Source: JBNKLG01 sp050292235
Lineage (GTDB): Bacteria; Pseudomonadota; Gammaproteobacteria; Chromatiales; Chromatiaceae
Assembly (NCBI GenBank): GCA_050292235.1
Contig: JBNKLG010000003.1
Location: forward strand, 30,546-94,545
Reading direction: 5' to 3'
Length of the DNA: 64,000 nucleotides
Both the position numbers and the translations under genes were made by a program. The notes beneath the pieces were generated by a model, which saw only the letters and a program-made list of their open reading frames with translations, was not told the DNA's origin and did no database searches. Below, one piece after another: positions 1-11,077 of the stretch. Each line of letters opens with the position of its first letter. Within the stretch, counting starts at the first letter, position 1.

Positions 1-1
1 C

Positions 2-565
2 TTCCAGCCCGGCCGGCGACGTCCCTTATTATTGGGAGGCGGTGTCGGCATGCCTCCCATGATTGCCCTGGCAGAACAGCTCAAGAGCGAACCCAAGCTC
101 TACCAACCCCTGGCCATGCTGGCCTCAGAGGTTCCTTTCCCCTTCACGCCCAAACCCTCGCAGTTTTTGCTCAAAGAGCTGCCCGCAAACAGCATTGCCG
201 CCATGCCCCTACTGGAAGAATGGGGCATTCCCTCACGACTAGCCAGTCAACAAGGCTATGCCGGATGTTTTGATGGCTTTATCACCGACTTGGCCCGATA
301 CTGGCTGGAACGCCAACCCGCTGAAGCTCTTGCCGAGGTGGAGATCTTCGCCTGCGGCCCCCACCCCATGCTGCAAGCCTGTATGCGACTCGCCCAGGCT
401 TTCAAATTGCCTTGCCAAATCTCCATGGAAGAACACATGGCCTGTGGCATTGGCGGTTGTGCCGGCTGCACGATTGCCATAACTCAGAATGAGGGTACCA
501 GCATGAAACGCGTTTGCGTCGATGGCCCGGTTTTCGATGGATATCAGGTATTCCCTCATCTTTAG
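2..565 (+). CDS. pyrK: Dihydroorotate dehydrogenase electron-transfer subunit (PyrK-like), 3' part
   Basis: The reading frame is open from the left edge, so the start lies outside the window; 187 C-terminal residues are present. A glycine-rich nucleotide-binding turn (LLLGGGVGMPP) comes first, then the CGP motif of ferredoxin-reductase-like proteins (FACGPHPML). The C-terminus carries a [2Fe-2S] site, C-x4-C-x2-C (ACGIGGCAGC) plus a fourth Cys in RVCVDGPVF. This arrangement and the closing GPVF motif are typical of PyrK, the FAD/NAD and iron-sulfur subunit that passes electrons from dihydroorotate dehydrogenase to NAD in pyrimidine synthesis. No pyrD partner is visible; it could lie to the left. 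Related sulfide/ferredoxin reductase subunits are less likely because the Cys spacing and GPVF tail fit PyrK closely. Confidence 0.85.
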   Translation, partial: FQPGRRRPLLLGGGVGMPPMIALAEQLKSEPKLYQPLAMLASEVPFPFTPKPSQFLLKELPANSIAAMPLLEEWGIPSRLASQQGYAGCFDGFITDLARYWLERQPAEALAEVEIFACGPHPMLQACMRLAQAFKLPCQISMEEHMACGIGGCAGCTIAITQNEGTSMKRVCVDGPVFDGYQVFPHL

Positions 566-687
566 ACTCATACGCAATTCGCAACTGTAAAGACAAAAAT
601 GAAGAAGAATACTAGACTATACTTTTGAGCCAATTTGGCCTGAAGCTTAATCTTGGCTTGAGATCAACATCATTAGGAGAGCATCTT

Positions 688-1170
688 ATGGCGCTGATAG
701 AATGGACCGACGAACTCAGCGTTGGCGTCGAGGAGATTGATGACCAACACAAAGTGCTGGTCGATCTGATCAATAGTTTAGACGAAGCCATCCATAGCCA
801 AGCAGGCAAGACTGCGTCGGTTGATATTCTCAATCAATTGGTGGAATACACCCGAATTCATTTTGACGCCGAAGAAGCGCTCATGCGCACTGCCAACTAT
901 CCAGATTTTGACAAACACAAAGCACAACACGAGGTGTTACTGCAACAAGCCGAGAGCTTGCAACAAAAAATCGCTGGGGGAGCTGGCATCAGTTTTCAGT
1001 TGTTGCATTTTCTTAAAACCTGGCTTACACAGCACATTCTTGATACAGACAAACAATACACCCCCCACCTCGTCAGGCATGCCTCACAGTCTCAATTTCC
1101 GGCAGAGCAGAAGCGCGGTGCCAAAAAGGGCTGGCTCAGTCGAATATTTCCCTGGTGGCAGGAGACTTGA
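688..1170 (+). CDS. Bacteriohemerythrin (first of two paralogues)
   Basis: A 160-residue O2-binding hemerythrin of the soluble bacterial type. All non-haem di-iron ligands are visible: His21 in DDQH, HFDAEE, the H-x3-H pair in DKHKAQHE, and QHILDTD. The start at 688 is preceded by AGGAGA with normal spacing; the frame is open further upstream but lacks a ribosome site there. The last 30 residues are basic and rich in Trp (WLSRIFPWW), a tail shared with the neighbouring paralogue and possibly used for membrane or protein contact. It is the first of three consecutive O2/NO-binding protein genes. Likely roles are oxygen storage, delivery or sensing; which one cannot be decided from sequence. Confidence 0.93.
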   Translation: MALIEWTDELSVGVEEIDDQHKVLVDLINSLDEAIHSQAGKTASVDILNQLVEYTRIHFDAEEALMRTANYPDFDKHKAQHEVLLQQAESLQQKIAGGAGISFQLLHFLKTWLTQHILDTDKQYTPHLVRHASQSQFPAEQKRGAKKGWLSRIFPWWQET

Positions 1171-1310
1171 TTTTCCCAAGGCCCCGCCCTGACTTGAATC
1201 TTGTGTGTGAAATGGCACCATCCCCTGATAAAGATCATGGAAAAAGTCCCGGTTTTGCTCAAGAATTTAGATGATCTGGGCAATAACGAAACCCTATAGA
1301 GGAGACCATC

Positions 1311-1769
1311 ATGGCTTTGATAGAATGGAGCGATGAATTAAGCGTCGGCATTGATGAGATTGATGACCAGCACAAAGTGTTGGTCGGATTGGTCAACAGC
1401 ATGGACGAAGCCATTCATAGCCATGAGGGCAAAACCGCTTCAGCAGAAATTCTCAACCAACTGGTAGAGTACACACGCATCCACTTTGCTACCGAAGAGA
1501 GCCTGATGCGAATTTTCGACTACCCCGATTACGATGAGCATAAGGCGCAACACGAAACCCTATTACAGGAGGCAGGGGACTTACAGAAAAAGGTGGCGGC
1601 CGGCGCAGCCATTAGCTTCCAACTGCTACACTTCCTTAAAATGTGGCTAACCCAGCACATCCTAGATTCTGATAAACAATACACAAAGCATTTCGTTGGC
1701 CATGGCATCAAATCACAATCCGGCAGTAGCGGTGGACAAAGCTGGTTCAGCCGAATCTGGCCTTGGTGA
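1311..1769 (+). CDS. Bacteriohemerythrin (second paralogue)
   Basis: A 152-residue hemerythrin very close in sequence to the one 140 nt upstream, from the start MALIEW to the Trp-rich tail (WFSRIWPW), so the pair arose by tandem duplication. The iron ligands are retained: DDQH, HFATEE, DEHKAQHE and QHILDSD. A GAGGAGA ribosome site precedes the ATG. The 140-nt gap upstream suggests separate expression or differential regulation of the two copies. Its 3' end overlaps the following globin gene by at least several codons in another frame, which suggests translational coupling to the globin. Confidence 0.93.
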   Translation: MALIEWSDELSVGIDEIDDQHKVLVGLVNSMDEAIHSHEGKTASAEILNQLVEYTRIHFATEESLMRIFDYPDYDEHKAQHETLLQEAGDLQKKVAAGAAISFQLLHFLKMWLTQHILDSDKQYTKHFVGHGIKSQSGSSGGQSWFSRIWPW

Positions 1770-2202
1770 TTGCCCCCCAACAGCGGAGGCGCTCAAACAA
1801 CTGCGCGAGAGTCTGGTACGAGCGAGAGCACACCCGGATTTCATTTCGGAATTCTATCGCCGTTTTTTTCTCCAACACCCAGAAAGCTTCAAATATTTCC
1901 GTAAAACCGATTTGGATCGTCAACGGGAAAAACTAGACTACTCCCTGGGTATCATCCTGCAGTTTCTGGATGACGCTCCAGGGATAGACTTTTATCTCAA
2001 CTACCTGGGCCATATGCATCAACGCCTACAGATCCCGGAGCAGTTGTTCCACTACTGGAATGATGCCCTGTTAGAAACCCTTGCGGAATGCGACCCGGAA
2101 TTTCATACCTGCCTGGCTGACAAATGGCGCCACGCCTTGGAATACAGCGTCGGCATTCTGATTAAAGCCATGGCAGATGTCACCAACAAAACCCCGACCT
2201 GA
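1696..2202 (+). CDS. Single-domain globin of the flavohaemoglobin family
   Basis: Up to 168 residues without a reductase domain. The globin fold is recognised by the E-F region: a proximal His in LGHMHQRL followed by the aromatic/acidic H-helix pattern (FHYWNDALLETL, DKWRHALEYSVGILI), which aligns with the haem domain of Hmp-type flavohaemoglobins. The start is uncertain: ATG at 1696 or 1702, or GTG at 1732, all inside the preceding hemerythrin gene. The globin domain itself begins only around codon 30, so a later start is possible. It probably binds O2 or NO; whether it detoxifies NO needs a partner reductase that is not in the window. Confidence 0.8.
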   Translation: MAMASNHNPAVAVDKAGSAESGLGDCPPTAEALKQLRESLVRARAHPDFISEFYRRFFLQHPESFKYFRKTDLDRQREKLDYSLGIILQFLDDAPGIDFYLNYLGHMHQRLQIPEQLFHYWNDALLETLAECDPEFHTCLADKWRHALEYSVGILIKAMADVTNKTPT

Positions 2203-2270
2203 TTATTTACGTTGCATACTCGAGCAGAACAACATAAAATTCTGCCCCTATTTGATTTGGGACCCATACC

Positions 2271-2474
2271 ATGAAGGCCGAGATTCATCCCGACTACAGT
2301 GAAGTCAAGGTAGTTTGCTCCTGCGGCAACAGCCTCACCACACGTTCAACCCTGGGCCAGCCAGAGCTTCAAATTGAAGTTTGTTCTGCTTGTCACCCCT
2401 TCTACACCGGTAAGCAGAAGATCGTTGATACCGCTGGTCGCGTCGACAAGTTCCGCAGAAAGTACGCACGCTAA
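2271..2474 (+). CDS. rpmE: Ribosomal protein bL31, zinc-binding form
   Basis: A 67-residue 50S subunit protein. It has the zinc-type cysteine set: Cys16 and Cys18 (VCSCGN) and Cys38/Cys41 (VCSACHPF). It ends in the usual KFRRKYAR tail, and the HPFYTGKQK segment is diagnostic. The gene stands alone and is followed by a Rho-independent terminator. This C+ form is the zinc-replete version; a C- paralogue is not seen here. Confidence 0.97.
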   Translation: MKAEIHPDYSEVKVVCSCGNSLTTRSTLGQPELQIEVCSACHPFYTGKQKIVDTAGRVDKFRRKYAR

Positions 2475-2499
2475 CCTGACACCTGCCATCTGGCGACAC

Positions 2500-2526
2500 A
2501 AAGGCGCCTCAGGGTGCCTTTTGTAT
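2500..2526 (+). terminator. Rho-independent terminator after rpmE
   Basis: AAAGGCGCC (2500-2508) pairs with the GGTGCCTTT arm ending at 2521, with a G-T wobble and a short TCAG loop, and the stem is followed by a T-rich stretch. It lies 25 nt after the rpmE stop. Confidence 0.75.
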
Positions 2527-2585
2527 TTCAGGAATGGAATCACCTTGGCTACAATAATGGCCTTCTTTGTCTTACGGGGAATGCC

Positions 2586-3839
2586 ATGTCTGATAGCAGC
2601 CATCTTGATCAAGACCTCAATGCCGCAGCGCTGCTTTACCATGCTGAGCCCGTGGCAGGCAAAATTGCCATTGCGATCACCAAACCGGCTCAGACCCAAC
2701 AGGATCTGTCGTTGGCCTATACGCCAGGTGTAGCCGAACCGGTACGTCATATCGCTGACGACCCGGAAAACGCCTACCGATATACAGCCAAGGGTAATCT
2801 GGTGGCCGTGATTACTGATGGTACCGCTGTACTGGGCCTTGGCAATGTGGGCGCTTTGGCGAGCAAACCGGTGATGGAGGGTAAAGGCGTACTGTTCAAA
2901 CGCTTTGCCGATATTGATGTCTTTGATATTGAGGTCAATGCTGACTCCCCACAAGATTTCATCGACACGGTCATACGCATCGCCCCCACCTTCGGTGGTA
3001 TCAACCTTGAGGACATTGCTGCCCCCCATTGTTTTGAGATTGAGCAGACCCTGGTGGAACGCCTGGATATTCCGGTATTCCATGATGACCAGCATGGCAC
3101 AGCCATCATCTCCGCCGCCGGGCTGCTCAACGCGCTATCCCTTCAGGGAAAAACCTTAGAAGATGCCCAACTGGTTGTTTTGGGGGCAGGAGCCGCTGGC
3201 GTCGCCATCATCAAGCTGCTCCGCAATCTGGGCGCCAGTGCCGAGAACATCCTGGCCGTTGACCGCATAGGCGTCATCCACGACCAGCGGGACGACCTGA
3301 CCCCTCACAAGGCGGAAATTGCCGTCACCACGATCAAACGCAGCCTAGCCGATGCCATGAGCGGTGCTGACATCCTCATTGGTGTCTCCGGTCCGGACCT
3401 GGTGAGCGCGGAGATGTTGGCCAGCATGGCGCCCAAACCCATCGTTTTTGCCCTTTCCAACCCAATTCCCGAAATTCGCCCCCAAGTCGCCTTAGACACC
3501 CGCGACGACATCATCATGGCCACCGGGCGCAGCGACTACCCAAATCAGGTCAATAACGTTCTGGGATTCCCCTTTATTTTCCGTGGTGCTTTAGACGTGC
3601 GAGCCTCAGAAATCAACAGCGAGATGCAGATCGCTGCTGTCCATGCTCTGCGCACCCTGGCCCATGAGGAGGTGCCTGAGGAGGTTTTGACTGCCTATGG
3701 TCTAGATAACCTAACCTTTGGTCCTGATTACATCATTCCAAAGCCTCTTGATCCCCGACTAAAAGCACGGATCTCCGCTGCTGTCGCCCGTGCTGCCGTG
3801 GATTCCGGCATCGCCAAACTGCCCATGCCCAGCTACTGA
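2586..3839 (+). CDS. Malic enzyme (MaeB-type, without phosphotransacetylase domain)
   Basis: A 417-residue enzyme that oxidatively decarboxylates malate to pyruvate with NAD or NADP. The N-terminal malic domain has [11 protein letters not shown] with the catalytic Tyr, [12 protein letters not shown] and the metal-site region HDDQHGTA. The Rossmann domain has [11 protein letters not shown]. The length matches short bacterial malic enzymes; the C-terminal phosphotransacetylase-like extension of E. coli MaeB is absent. The ATG at 2586 begins [10 protein letters not shown]; an ATG at 2581 is out of frame. Citrate synthase follows on the same strand after 128 nt, a central-carbon grouping. The cofactor cannot be called safely. 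Confidence 0.93.
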   Translation: MSDSSHLDQDLNAAALLYHAEPVAGKIAIAITKPAQTQQDLSLAYTPGVAEPVRHIADDPENAYRYTAKGNLVAVITDGTAVLGLGNVGALASKPVMEGKGVLFKRFADIDVFDIEVNADSPQDFIDTVIRIAPTFGGINLEDIAAPHCFEIEQTLVERLDIPVFHDDQHGTAIISAAGLLNALSLQGKTLEDAQLVVLGAGAAGVAIIKLLRNLGASAENILAVDRIGVIHDQRDDLTPHKAEIAVTTIKRSLADAMSGADILIGVSGPDLVSAEMLASMAPKPIVFALSNPIPEIRPQVALDTRDDIIMATGRSDYPNQVNNVLGFPFIFRGALDVRASEINSEMQIAAVHALRTLAHEEVPEEVLTAYGLDNLTFGPDYIIPKPLDPRLKARISAAVARAAVDSGIAKLPMPSY

Positions 3840-3967
3840 CTTGATCTAGGGCAGACCACCGAAAAAGGCAGTTGCGGTAGAATAGCAGCCGCCTACCTAT
3901 ACACTGACAGATAAAGTGATACCCTACACACCCGCATAACCACGCGGTTATTTGCTGGAGAAAGACT

Positions 3968-5263
3968 ATGAGCAAGCCACCCATTAAGCTTACCGACCCC
4001 ACCACCGGTACTGAAATGGAGCTGCCCCGACTGGAGGGTACCGAAGGACCGGATGTCCTCGATATTTCCCGTCTCTATCGGGAAACAGGCATGTTCACCT
4101 ACGACCCCGGCTTTCTGGCCACAGCCAGCTGTAAAAGCGCCATCACTTTTATCAACGGCAATGAAGGCATTCTGCGCTACCGTGGTTACCCCATTGAACA
4201 ATTGGCCGAACAGAGTGACTATCTGGAAGTCGCCTATCTGCTGCTATACGACAAGTTGCCCAATGCAGATGAATACGCAGCATTTACCCACAGCATCACC
4301 CACCACACCATGGTCAATGAGGGATTGATGCGGTTTTTCCAGGGTTTCCGCCACAATGCCCACCCTATGGCCATGATGGTCGGCATTACCGGCTCCCTAT
4401 CGGCCTTTTATCACGATTCCCTGGATATCAACGACGAAGTCCATCGTGAAATCTGCGCCCAGCGCATGATCGCCAAAATGGGTACCATTGCCGCTGCCAC
4501 CTACAAGCACAATGTGGGCGAACCCTTTATCTATCCCCGCAACGACCTCTCCTATTGCGGCAATTTTCTCCGCATGATGTTCGCCACCCCATGCGATGAC
4601 TATGAGGTCGACCCACTGGCAGAGCAAGCGATGAATCTTCTGTTCATCCTCCATGCCGACCACGAGCAGAACGCTTCCACCACCACGGTGCGATTGGCTA
4701 GCAGTTCAGGTGCCAATCCCTTTGCCTGTATTGCCGCAGGCATCGCCTCCCTATGGGGACCAGCTCACGGTGGTGCCAATGAGGCAGTCCTCTCTATGCT
4801 GGAAGAGATCGGCTCGGTCAGCAATATCGAAAAATTTCTGGAGAAGGCCAAAGACAAAAACGACCCCTTCCGCCTCATGGGATTCGGCCATCGGGTTTAC
4901 AAAAACTACGATCCACGCGCCAAGATCATTCGCAAAATGTGCCATCAAATCCTGGAAAAGCAGATTGACCGCAGCCCCCTGTTTGAACTGGCCATGCGGC
5001 TGGAGGAGATCGCCCTCAAAGACGACTACTTTGTCGAACGCAAGCTCTACCCCAACGTGGATTTCTACTCCGGCATCATCTATCGCGCCCTGGGCATTCC
5101 CACCAATATGTTTACCGCCATGTTTGCCATCGCCCGCACTGCTGGCTGGGTCGCACACTGGATGGAAATGATCGGTGATCCCGCCCTGCGTATTGGTCGA
5201 CCACGTCAGCTCTATACCGGCCACTCATTGCGCGATTTCACCCCCAAAGATCAGCGCACATAA
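3968..5263 (+). CDS. gltA: Citrate synthase
   Basis: A 431-residue type II (GltA-type) citrate synthase condensing acetyl-CoA and oxaloacetate. Active-site segments are clear: [27 protein letters not shown] and the Asp in PNVDFYSG. The N-terminal beta domain ([19 protein letters not shown]) is that of Gram-negative, hexameric, NADH-regulated enzymes. The start ATG is preceded by GGAGAAAG. The gene is convergent with the following adenylate cyclase gene, only 19 nt from its stop, and no clear terminator is seen in the gap. Confidence 0.97.
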   Translation: MSKPPIKLTDPTTGTEMELPRLEGTEGPDVLDISRLYRETGMFTYDPGFLATASCKSAITFINGNEGILRYRGYPIEQLAEQSDYLEVAYLLLYDKLPNADEYAAFTHSITHHTMVNEGLMRFFQGFRHNAHPMAMMVGITGSLSAFYHDSLDINDEVHREICAQRMIAKMGTIAAATYKHNVGEPFIYPRNDLSYCGNFLRMMFATPCDDYEVDPLAEQAMNLLFILHADHEQNASTTTVRLASSSGANPFACIAAGIASLWGPAHGGANEAVLSMLEEIGSVSNIEKFLEKAKDKNDPFRLMGFGHRVYKNYDPRAKIIRKMCHQILEKQIDRSPLFELAMRLEEIALKDDYFVERKLYPNVDFYSGIIYRALGIPTNMFTAMFAIARTAGWVAHWMEMIGDPALRIGRPRQLYTGHSLRDFTPKDQRT

Positions 5264-5282
5264 AACTGGTTCCAAGCCTCGG

Positions 5283-7553
5283 CTATTTGCTGTCGTACAC
5301 GAAGACCCCATCCCAATCTGCCGCCGGCGGAATCTGGTGGAAGTAGCGGATATGTTCCCGATAGAGCGCAGCCAGTTTGGGCCGAAAATCGCTAAACCCA
5401 CTCAACCTCTCAAGCAACGCCTCGGCCTCATCCCACTGCTGAGCGCCATATTGATGCAGCATCTTCTGCCAGAGTGACAGCATGGCCTCTTGCTCTGTGG
5501 TGAGATCCTTGGCCAGAGCGACGGGCTCATAGATTTTGACAGCGGTCTCTTTGCCCTTGACCCGGATACGATCCAGCTCCAGAAAAACCACATCGGGACT
5601 TTCAGCCATGGTGGTTTCGCTCACCACGATGCCCGCCCCATACTGTTTGCTGATGGACTCCAGCCGCGAGCCCAGGTTCACCGCATCCCCCAGCACCGTA
5701 TAAGCGCGGCGAAACTGGGAGCCCATGTTGCCGACATTCATCTCTCCCGTATTCAGCCCGATGCCCATGTAAAGCTCCGGCCAGCCTCTCTGCTGGAACT
5801 TGGCTCGAAGCTCTGCGGCCAGACGCTGCATTTCCATGGCGCCCAGCAACGCCTTGCGGGCATGGCCTGAATCGGCCAGCGGGGCACCCCAAAAGGCCAT
5901 GATGGCGTCACCGATATATTTGTCGATGGTGCCGCCATGGCGATGGATGGCCTCGGTCATGGGGGTCATGTAGGCATTCATCAGCGCGGACAGCTCCTGG
6001 GCCGAGAGGCGTTCCGAGATGCCAGTAAAATTGCGCACATCGCTGAACAGCACGGTCATTTTCCGGTTATCGCCAGCCATGGATATGAGCTCGGGATGGG
6101 CTTGTAACTCTTCCACCACCTGCGGCGGAACATACTGGCCGAACAGATCCGCCACCTGTCGTTTGGCCCGGGCCTCGATGAAAAAGCCGTAGATCATGTT
6201 GAGCAAATAAAGAGAGAAGATCAGGCCCAGGGGCAGCACCGGGGGAAAATCCAGCTGGGCCTGATACCAGGCGATAAGATTGCCAACCAGAACCGTTGCC
6301 ATCAAAGCCAGGGCCGTCAGACTGGCCCCAACCGCACCCTGTCGAGGCAACCACAGGGAAAGCGCCAGGCCGATGGCCAAAAGCACACAAAACTCCACCG
6401 CCTGGAAATAGGCAGGCTGATGGATAAAGACCCCGTCCAGGATATTGGCCACCGCATTGGCATGTACCTCGACCCCCGGAAAAACCAGCCCCAATGGCGT
6501 CGTTCGCAAATCGGAAAGTCCGGCAGCACTGGTGCCGATCAACACAATCCGATCCTTCAACTGCTCAATGGGCACCCGACCATGCAGCACATCGGTTGCC
6601 GAATGGTAATCAAAGGTGCGTTTGGGGCCGCGAAAGGAGACCCGCATGGCTGCTTTGAAATCCAGCGGAATGCGTCGATCCTTGATCTGGATGGCTTCGA
6701 GAGCGCCATACTGACCCCAGTCATCCCTGACAATAATGGGGTGAATCGGCTGATCGCCCCAATAGGCGCGCACCACCGCTAACGACAAAGACTCATAGAC
6801 GGCATCCTGCCACTGAGCCAGCATGGGAATACGTCGATAGACCCCATCCGCATCGTAAAGGGGATTGAAATGGCCTCCACTCCATGCGGCCATCTGTAAT
6901 CCGGGCAGATTGGCCACATAGCCCTTGGCCTGGATCATATCCAGCTGGATCTGGGCAAAGGTGTCGGCCATGAACACCGGGGCTGGCAATGCCCCCGCTT
7001 TTTGACCGGCACGGGTATCAAAGTAACAGCCGAGAATGACCCGCTTATCCATCAAAGCCTTGCTCAGAATAGCGTCACGATCCAAACCGGGCTTGAGGGC
7101 CTTGCTCAGTTGTTGGAACTGGGAATCTTGTTGCAGCGAGCTGGCCTCCAGCTTTTGCAACACCTCAAGACCACTGCTATCGCCAGGCTCGGGAAAAACG
7201 ACATCAGCCCCAGCCACCGCCACGTTATAGTGATCAAAAAGCTGGTCGAACAGCTTCGCCACCTTGTCTCGTCGCCAGGGCCAGTGGCCTTCGGCGGATA
7301 GGCTGCGCTCATCAATGTCGATGATGGACACCAGAGAATGGGAGGTACCCGGTGCCAGCAGCGCCATCCGGGCATCGTAGGCCCAGTGATCCAGGCGCTC
7401 GACAAAAAACAGGCGGAAAAAACCACTGGATTGAATGAGAAAACCCAGGGTAATAAGCAGACCCAGCAGTATGCGCTGCCCGTTGCCTAGCCGGTGTCGA
7501 AACCATTTGACCATGGCCCCTAGCATAGCCTGAACCGGCAACCTCATCTGCAT
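5283..7553 (-). CDS. CHASE2-domain class III adenylate/guanylate cyclase
   Basis: A 756-residue membrane receptor cyclase. One N-terminal membrane helix (about residues 26-45) precedes a long extracytoplasmic CHASE2 sensor domain (FFVERLDHWAYDAR, SIIDIDERSL, RIVLIGTSAAGL). Three membrane helices around residues 385-465 follow. The cytoplasmic catalytic domain begins near residue 500. Both metal-binding Asp residues are present (VLFSDVRNF and DKYIGDAIMAFWG), as is the transition-state region (GIGLNTGEMNVGNMGS). It should make cAMP or cGMP in response to an outside signal. About 80 residues after the cyclase domain resemble no domain I can name. Several N-terminal Met codons make the exact start uncertain. 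The gene is divergent from groES and shares its upstream region. Confidence 0.92.
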   Translation of the reverse strand: MQMRLPVQAMLGAMVKWFRHRLGNGQRILLGLLITLGFLIQSSGFFRLFFVERLDHWAYDARMALLAPGTSHSLVSIIDIDERSLSAEGHWPWRRDKVAKLFDQLFDHYNVAVAGADVVFPEPGDSSGLEVLQKLEASSLQQDSQFQQLSKALKPGLDRDAILSKALMDKRVILGCYFDTRAGQKAGALPAPVFMADTFAQIQLDMIQAKGYVANLPGLQMAAWSGGHFNPLYDADGVYRRIPMLAQWQDAVYESLSLAVVRAYWGDQPIHPIIVRDDWGQYGALEAIQIKDRRIPLDFKAAMRVSFRGPKRTFDYHSATDVLHGRVPIEQLKDRIVLIGTSAAGLSDLRTTPLGLVFPGVEVHANAVANILDGVFIHQPAYFQAVEFCVLLAIGLALSLWLPRQGAVGASLTALALMATVLVGNLIAWYQAQLDFPPVLPLGLIFSLYLLNMIYGFFIEARAKRQVADLFGQYVPPQVVEELQAHPELISMAGDNRKMTVLFSDVRNFTGISERLSAQELSALMNAYMTPMTEAIHRHGGTIDKYIGDAIMAFWGAPLADSGHARKALLGAMEMQRLAAELRAKFQQRGWPELYMGIGLNTGEMNVGNMGSQFRRAYTVLGDAVNLGSRLESISKQYGAGIVVSETTMAESPDVVFLELDRIRVKGKETAVKIYEPVALAKDLTTEQEAMLSLWQKMLHQYGAQQWDEAEALLERLSGFSDFRPKLAALYREHIRYFHQIPPAADWDGVFVYDSK

Positions 7554-7579
7554 CCCGAAAAAGAATTTTGCCCCTTGCC

Positions 7580-7634
7580 CTTGACTCCGAAAACATCGTC
7601 CCTATATTTAGCACTCCCAAGTGACGAGTGCTAA
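7580..7634 (+). promoter_or_regulatory. groESL promoter with CIRCE operator
   Basis: A perfect CIRCE inverted repeat, TTAGCACTC (7608-7616), 9 nt, GAGTGCTAA (7626-7634), the binding site of the heat-shock repressor HrcA. Just upstream are TTGACT (7581-7586) and TATATT (7603-7608) at 16-nt spacing, a sigma-70 promoter whose start would fall inside the operator. The same stretch also reads as a sigma-32 type promoter: CTTGACT (7580-7586), 13 nt, CCCTATAT (7600-7607). Dual control by HrcA and the heat-shock sigma factor is inferred. Confidence 0.9.
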
Positions 7635-7737
7635 CAATCTGACCAAGGTCAAGCAGCCACTCGAACCACTGATTTCTCCGGCATTCCTTTTGGGACCGGT
7701 ATTGACTGCAATCTGACATCATAGAGGAGCTTTCCTG

Positions 7738-8028
7738 ATGAATATTCGTCCCCTTCACGACCGCGTGGTTGTCCGCCGCATGGAAGAAGAACGCACCAGC
7801 CCGGGCGGCATCGTGCTGCCTGACAATGCCCAGGAAAAGCCCATCCAGGGTGAAGTTCTCGCTGTGGGCAACGGCAAAGTCAAAGACAATGGCGACGTTC
7901 GTCCACTGGACGTCAAGATCGGAGACAAGGTGTTGTTCGGCAAATATTCCGGCACCGAGGTCAAGATCGGTGGTGAAGAGCTGCTGGTCATGCGCGAAGA
8001 AGACATCATGGGCGTGATCGAAGGCTAA
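7738..8028 (+). CDS. groS: Co-chaperonin GroES
   Basis: A 96-residue Hsp10 ring subunit that caps GroEL. It contains the start [14 protein letters not shown], the mobile loop around residues 17-33 ([10 protein letters not shown]) that contacts GroEL, and the conserved end [10 protein letters not shown]. The ribosome site GAGGAG lies 7 nt or so before the ATG. It is the first gene of the groES-groEL operon, 52 nt before groEL, under the CIRCE/sigma-32 promoter upstream. Confidence 0.98.
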   Translation: MNIRPLHDRVVVRRMEEERTSPGGIVLPDNAQEKPIQGEVLAVGNGKVKDNGDVRPLDVKIGDKVLFGKYSGTEVKIGGEELLVMREEDIMGVIEG

Positions 8029-8068
8029 TCGCCGCTCCCCCCATCCTTCTCCAACCCATTTTATTTAG

Positions 8069-9730
<1,662 letters not shown>

Positions 9731-9746
9731 GCCTCCTGAAAACCCA

Positions 9747-9815
9747 GGAGTGCCAAGGAGGGCACTCCGCCCTATAAAGGCCCTTTGAGTCTGGCTCATC
9801 GGGCCTTTTCTTTTG
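9747..9815 (+). terminator. Double-hairpin terminator after groEL
   Basis: The first stem is GGAGTGCC (9747-9754) with GGCACTCC (9761-9768). The second is AAAGGCCC (9776-9783) with GGGCCTTTT (9801-9809), containing an inner TGAG/CTCA pairing and followed by TCTTTT. The second hairpin with its T-run is a classic intrinsic terminator. Confidence 0.85.
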
Positions 9816-9848
9816 CAATTCGTTCAATTTTTAGCGAGCACAATCACT

Positions 9849-10163
9849 ATGTCTGAATTTACCAACGTCACCGTGGTCAAAGCGGTTAACAGCTATTTTG
9901 GTGGCAAGGTCACTAGCCGTACCCTCAAATTCCAGGATGGTTCCACCCGTACCCTGGGCTTTATGCTGCCAGGTGAATACCAGTTCAACACAGGAGACAA
10001 AGAGCTGATGGAAATGCTATCCGGTGAGGTCGAGGTCCTCTTGCCAGGCAGCGAAATCTGGCAAGCGGTCAGCGGTGGCGACTCCTTTGAGGTGCCCGCT
10101 AACAGCAGCTTTGGCATCAAGGTACTGACCCCAACCGATTATTGCTGCTCCTTCATCCAATAG
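9849..10163 (+). CDS. ppnP: Pyrimidine/purine nucleoside phosphorylase PpnP (DUF1255)
   Basis: A 104-residue single-domain cupin of the YaiE/PpnP family, which phosphorolyses several nucleosides. Family hallmarks are the N-terminal KAVNSYFGGKVTSRT, GFMLPGEYQFNTGDKELMEMLSGE and the C-terminal FEVPANSSFGIKV. The length is that of the family. The gene lies alone between the groEL terminator and the hydrolase gene 25 nt downstream, which may be cotranscribed. Confidence 0.92.
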   Translation: MSEFTNVTVVKAVNSYFGGKVTSRTLKFQDGSTRTLGFMLPGEYQFNTGDKELMEMLSGEVEVLLPGSEIWQAVSGGDSFEVPANSSFGIKVLTPTDYCCSFIQ

Positions 10164-10188
10164 AGCTGCCGGGGATTGTTAAGAACAG

Positions 10189-10986
10189 ATGGCGAAGAAA
10201 ATCATGGTCACTCTACTGATCGCGCCCTTTGCCATCTACCTGGTGCTGCTGGCCTATCTCTATTTAGGCCAGCGGTCGCTCATCTACTTTCCTGGGCGCA
10301 CCCAGCCCGTGGCCATCCCCAGCGACTTTGCGCTGAACAATGGCAGTGTCCAGCTCAACGGCTGGGTACTGAATGAAAGCGCTGATGAGGCCATTCTCTA
10401 TTTCGGTGGCAATGCCGAAGCCATCGAACGCAACTTGCCCAGATTCAACGCACTCTTTGAGCACAAAGCGGTCTATCTGCTCGCCTACCGCGGCTATGGC
10501 AACAGTGAGGGAACACCCACCGAAGCAAACCTCTATGCCGATGCCCTGGCCTTGTATGATTATGTTGAGGCGCACCACGGCTCCGTCTCAGTGATCGGAC
10601 GCAGCCTGGGCAGTAGCGTAGCCACCTATGTGGCCGCACAGAGAACGCCCAAGAAATTGGTCCTCATCACCCCCTTTGCCAGCCTCGAAGGCCTGGCCCA
10701 CAGCCAATTTCCCATCGTACCGGTCGGCTGGCTCCTCAAAGACAAACACCTCTCTGCTTCCCGTGTGGGGCAGATCAAGGCCCCTACGCTGATTCTTTAC
10801 GCTGGTGATGACCAACTGGTGCCGGAATGGAGCACGCAAGAACTGATCGCGAGCTTTCCACCGGAACAGGTTCACATCACCAGGATTGAAAATGCAAGCC
10901 ACAACTCGATCTCAGATTCTGCCGATTATGAGCGTGACCTTCAGGATTTCCTGCTCAATACGGACAGTCCACTGAACATGAAGTAG
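10189..10986 (+). CDS. Alpha/beta hydrolase with N-terminal membrane anchor
   Basis: A 265-residue protein of the ABHD13/YfhR-like group. One hydrophobic helix (residues 5-25, TLLIAPFAIYLVLLAYLYLG) anchors it to the inner membrane. The nucleophile elbow is GRSLGSS (G-x-S-x-G). The acid is probably in LYAGDDQLVP and the base in ENASHNSI, giving a complete Ser-Asp-His triad. FGGNAE and LAYRGYGNSEGTP match the oxyanion region of this family. The substrate is unknown. It starts 25 nt after ppnP. Confidence 0.82.
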   Translation: MAKKIMVTLLIAPFAIYLVLLAYLYLGQRSLIYFPGRTQPVAIPSDFALNNGSVQLNGWVLNESADEAILYFGGNAEAIERNLPRFNALFEHKAVYLLAYRGYGNSEGTPTEANLYADALALYDYVEAHHGSVSVIGRSLGSSVATYVAAQRTPKKLVLITPFASLEGLAHSQFPIVPVGWLLKDKHLSASRVGQIKAPTLILYAGDDQLVPEWSTQELIASFPPEQVHITRIENASHNSISDSADYERDLQDFLLNTDSPLNMK

Positions 10987-11077
10987 AAACCTTACATTTC
11001 TTTGCGTATCACCAACCTCCTTTGCAGGCTCTGCGGATAATATGGCCCCACTGTAAATAACAATCTGGAGCAAGGCC

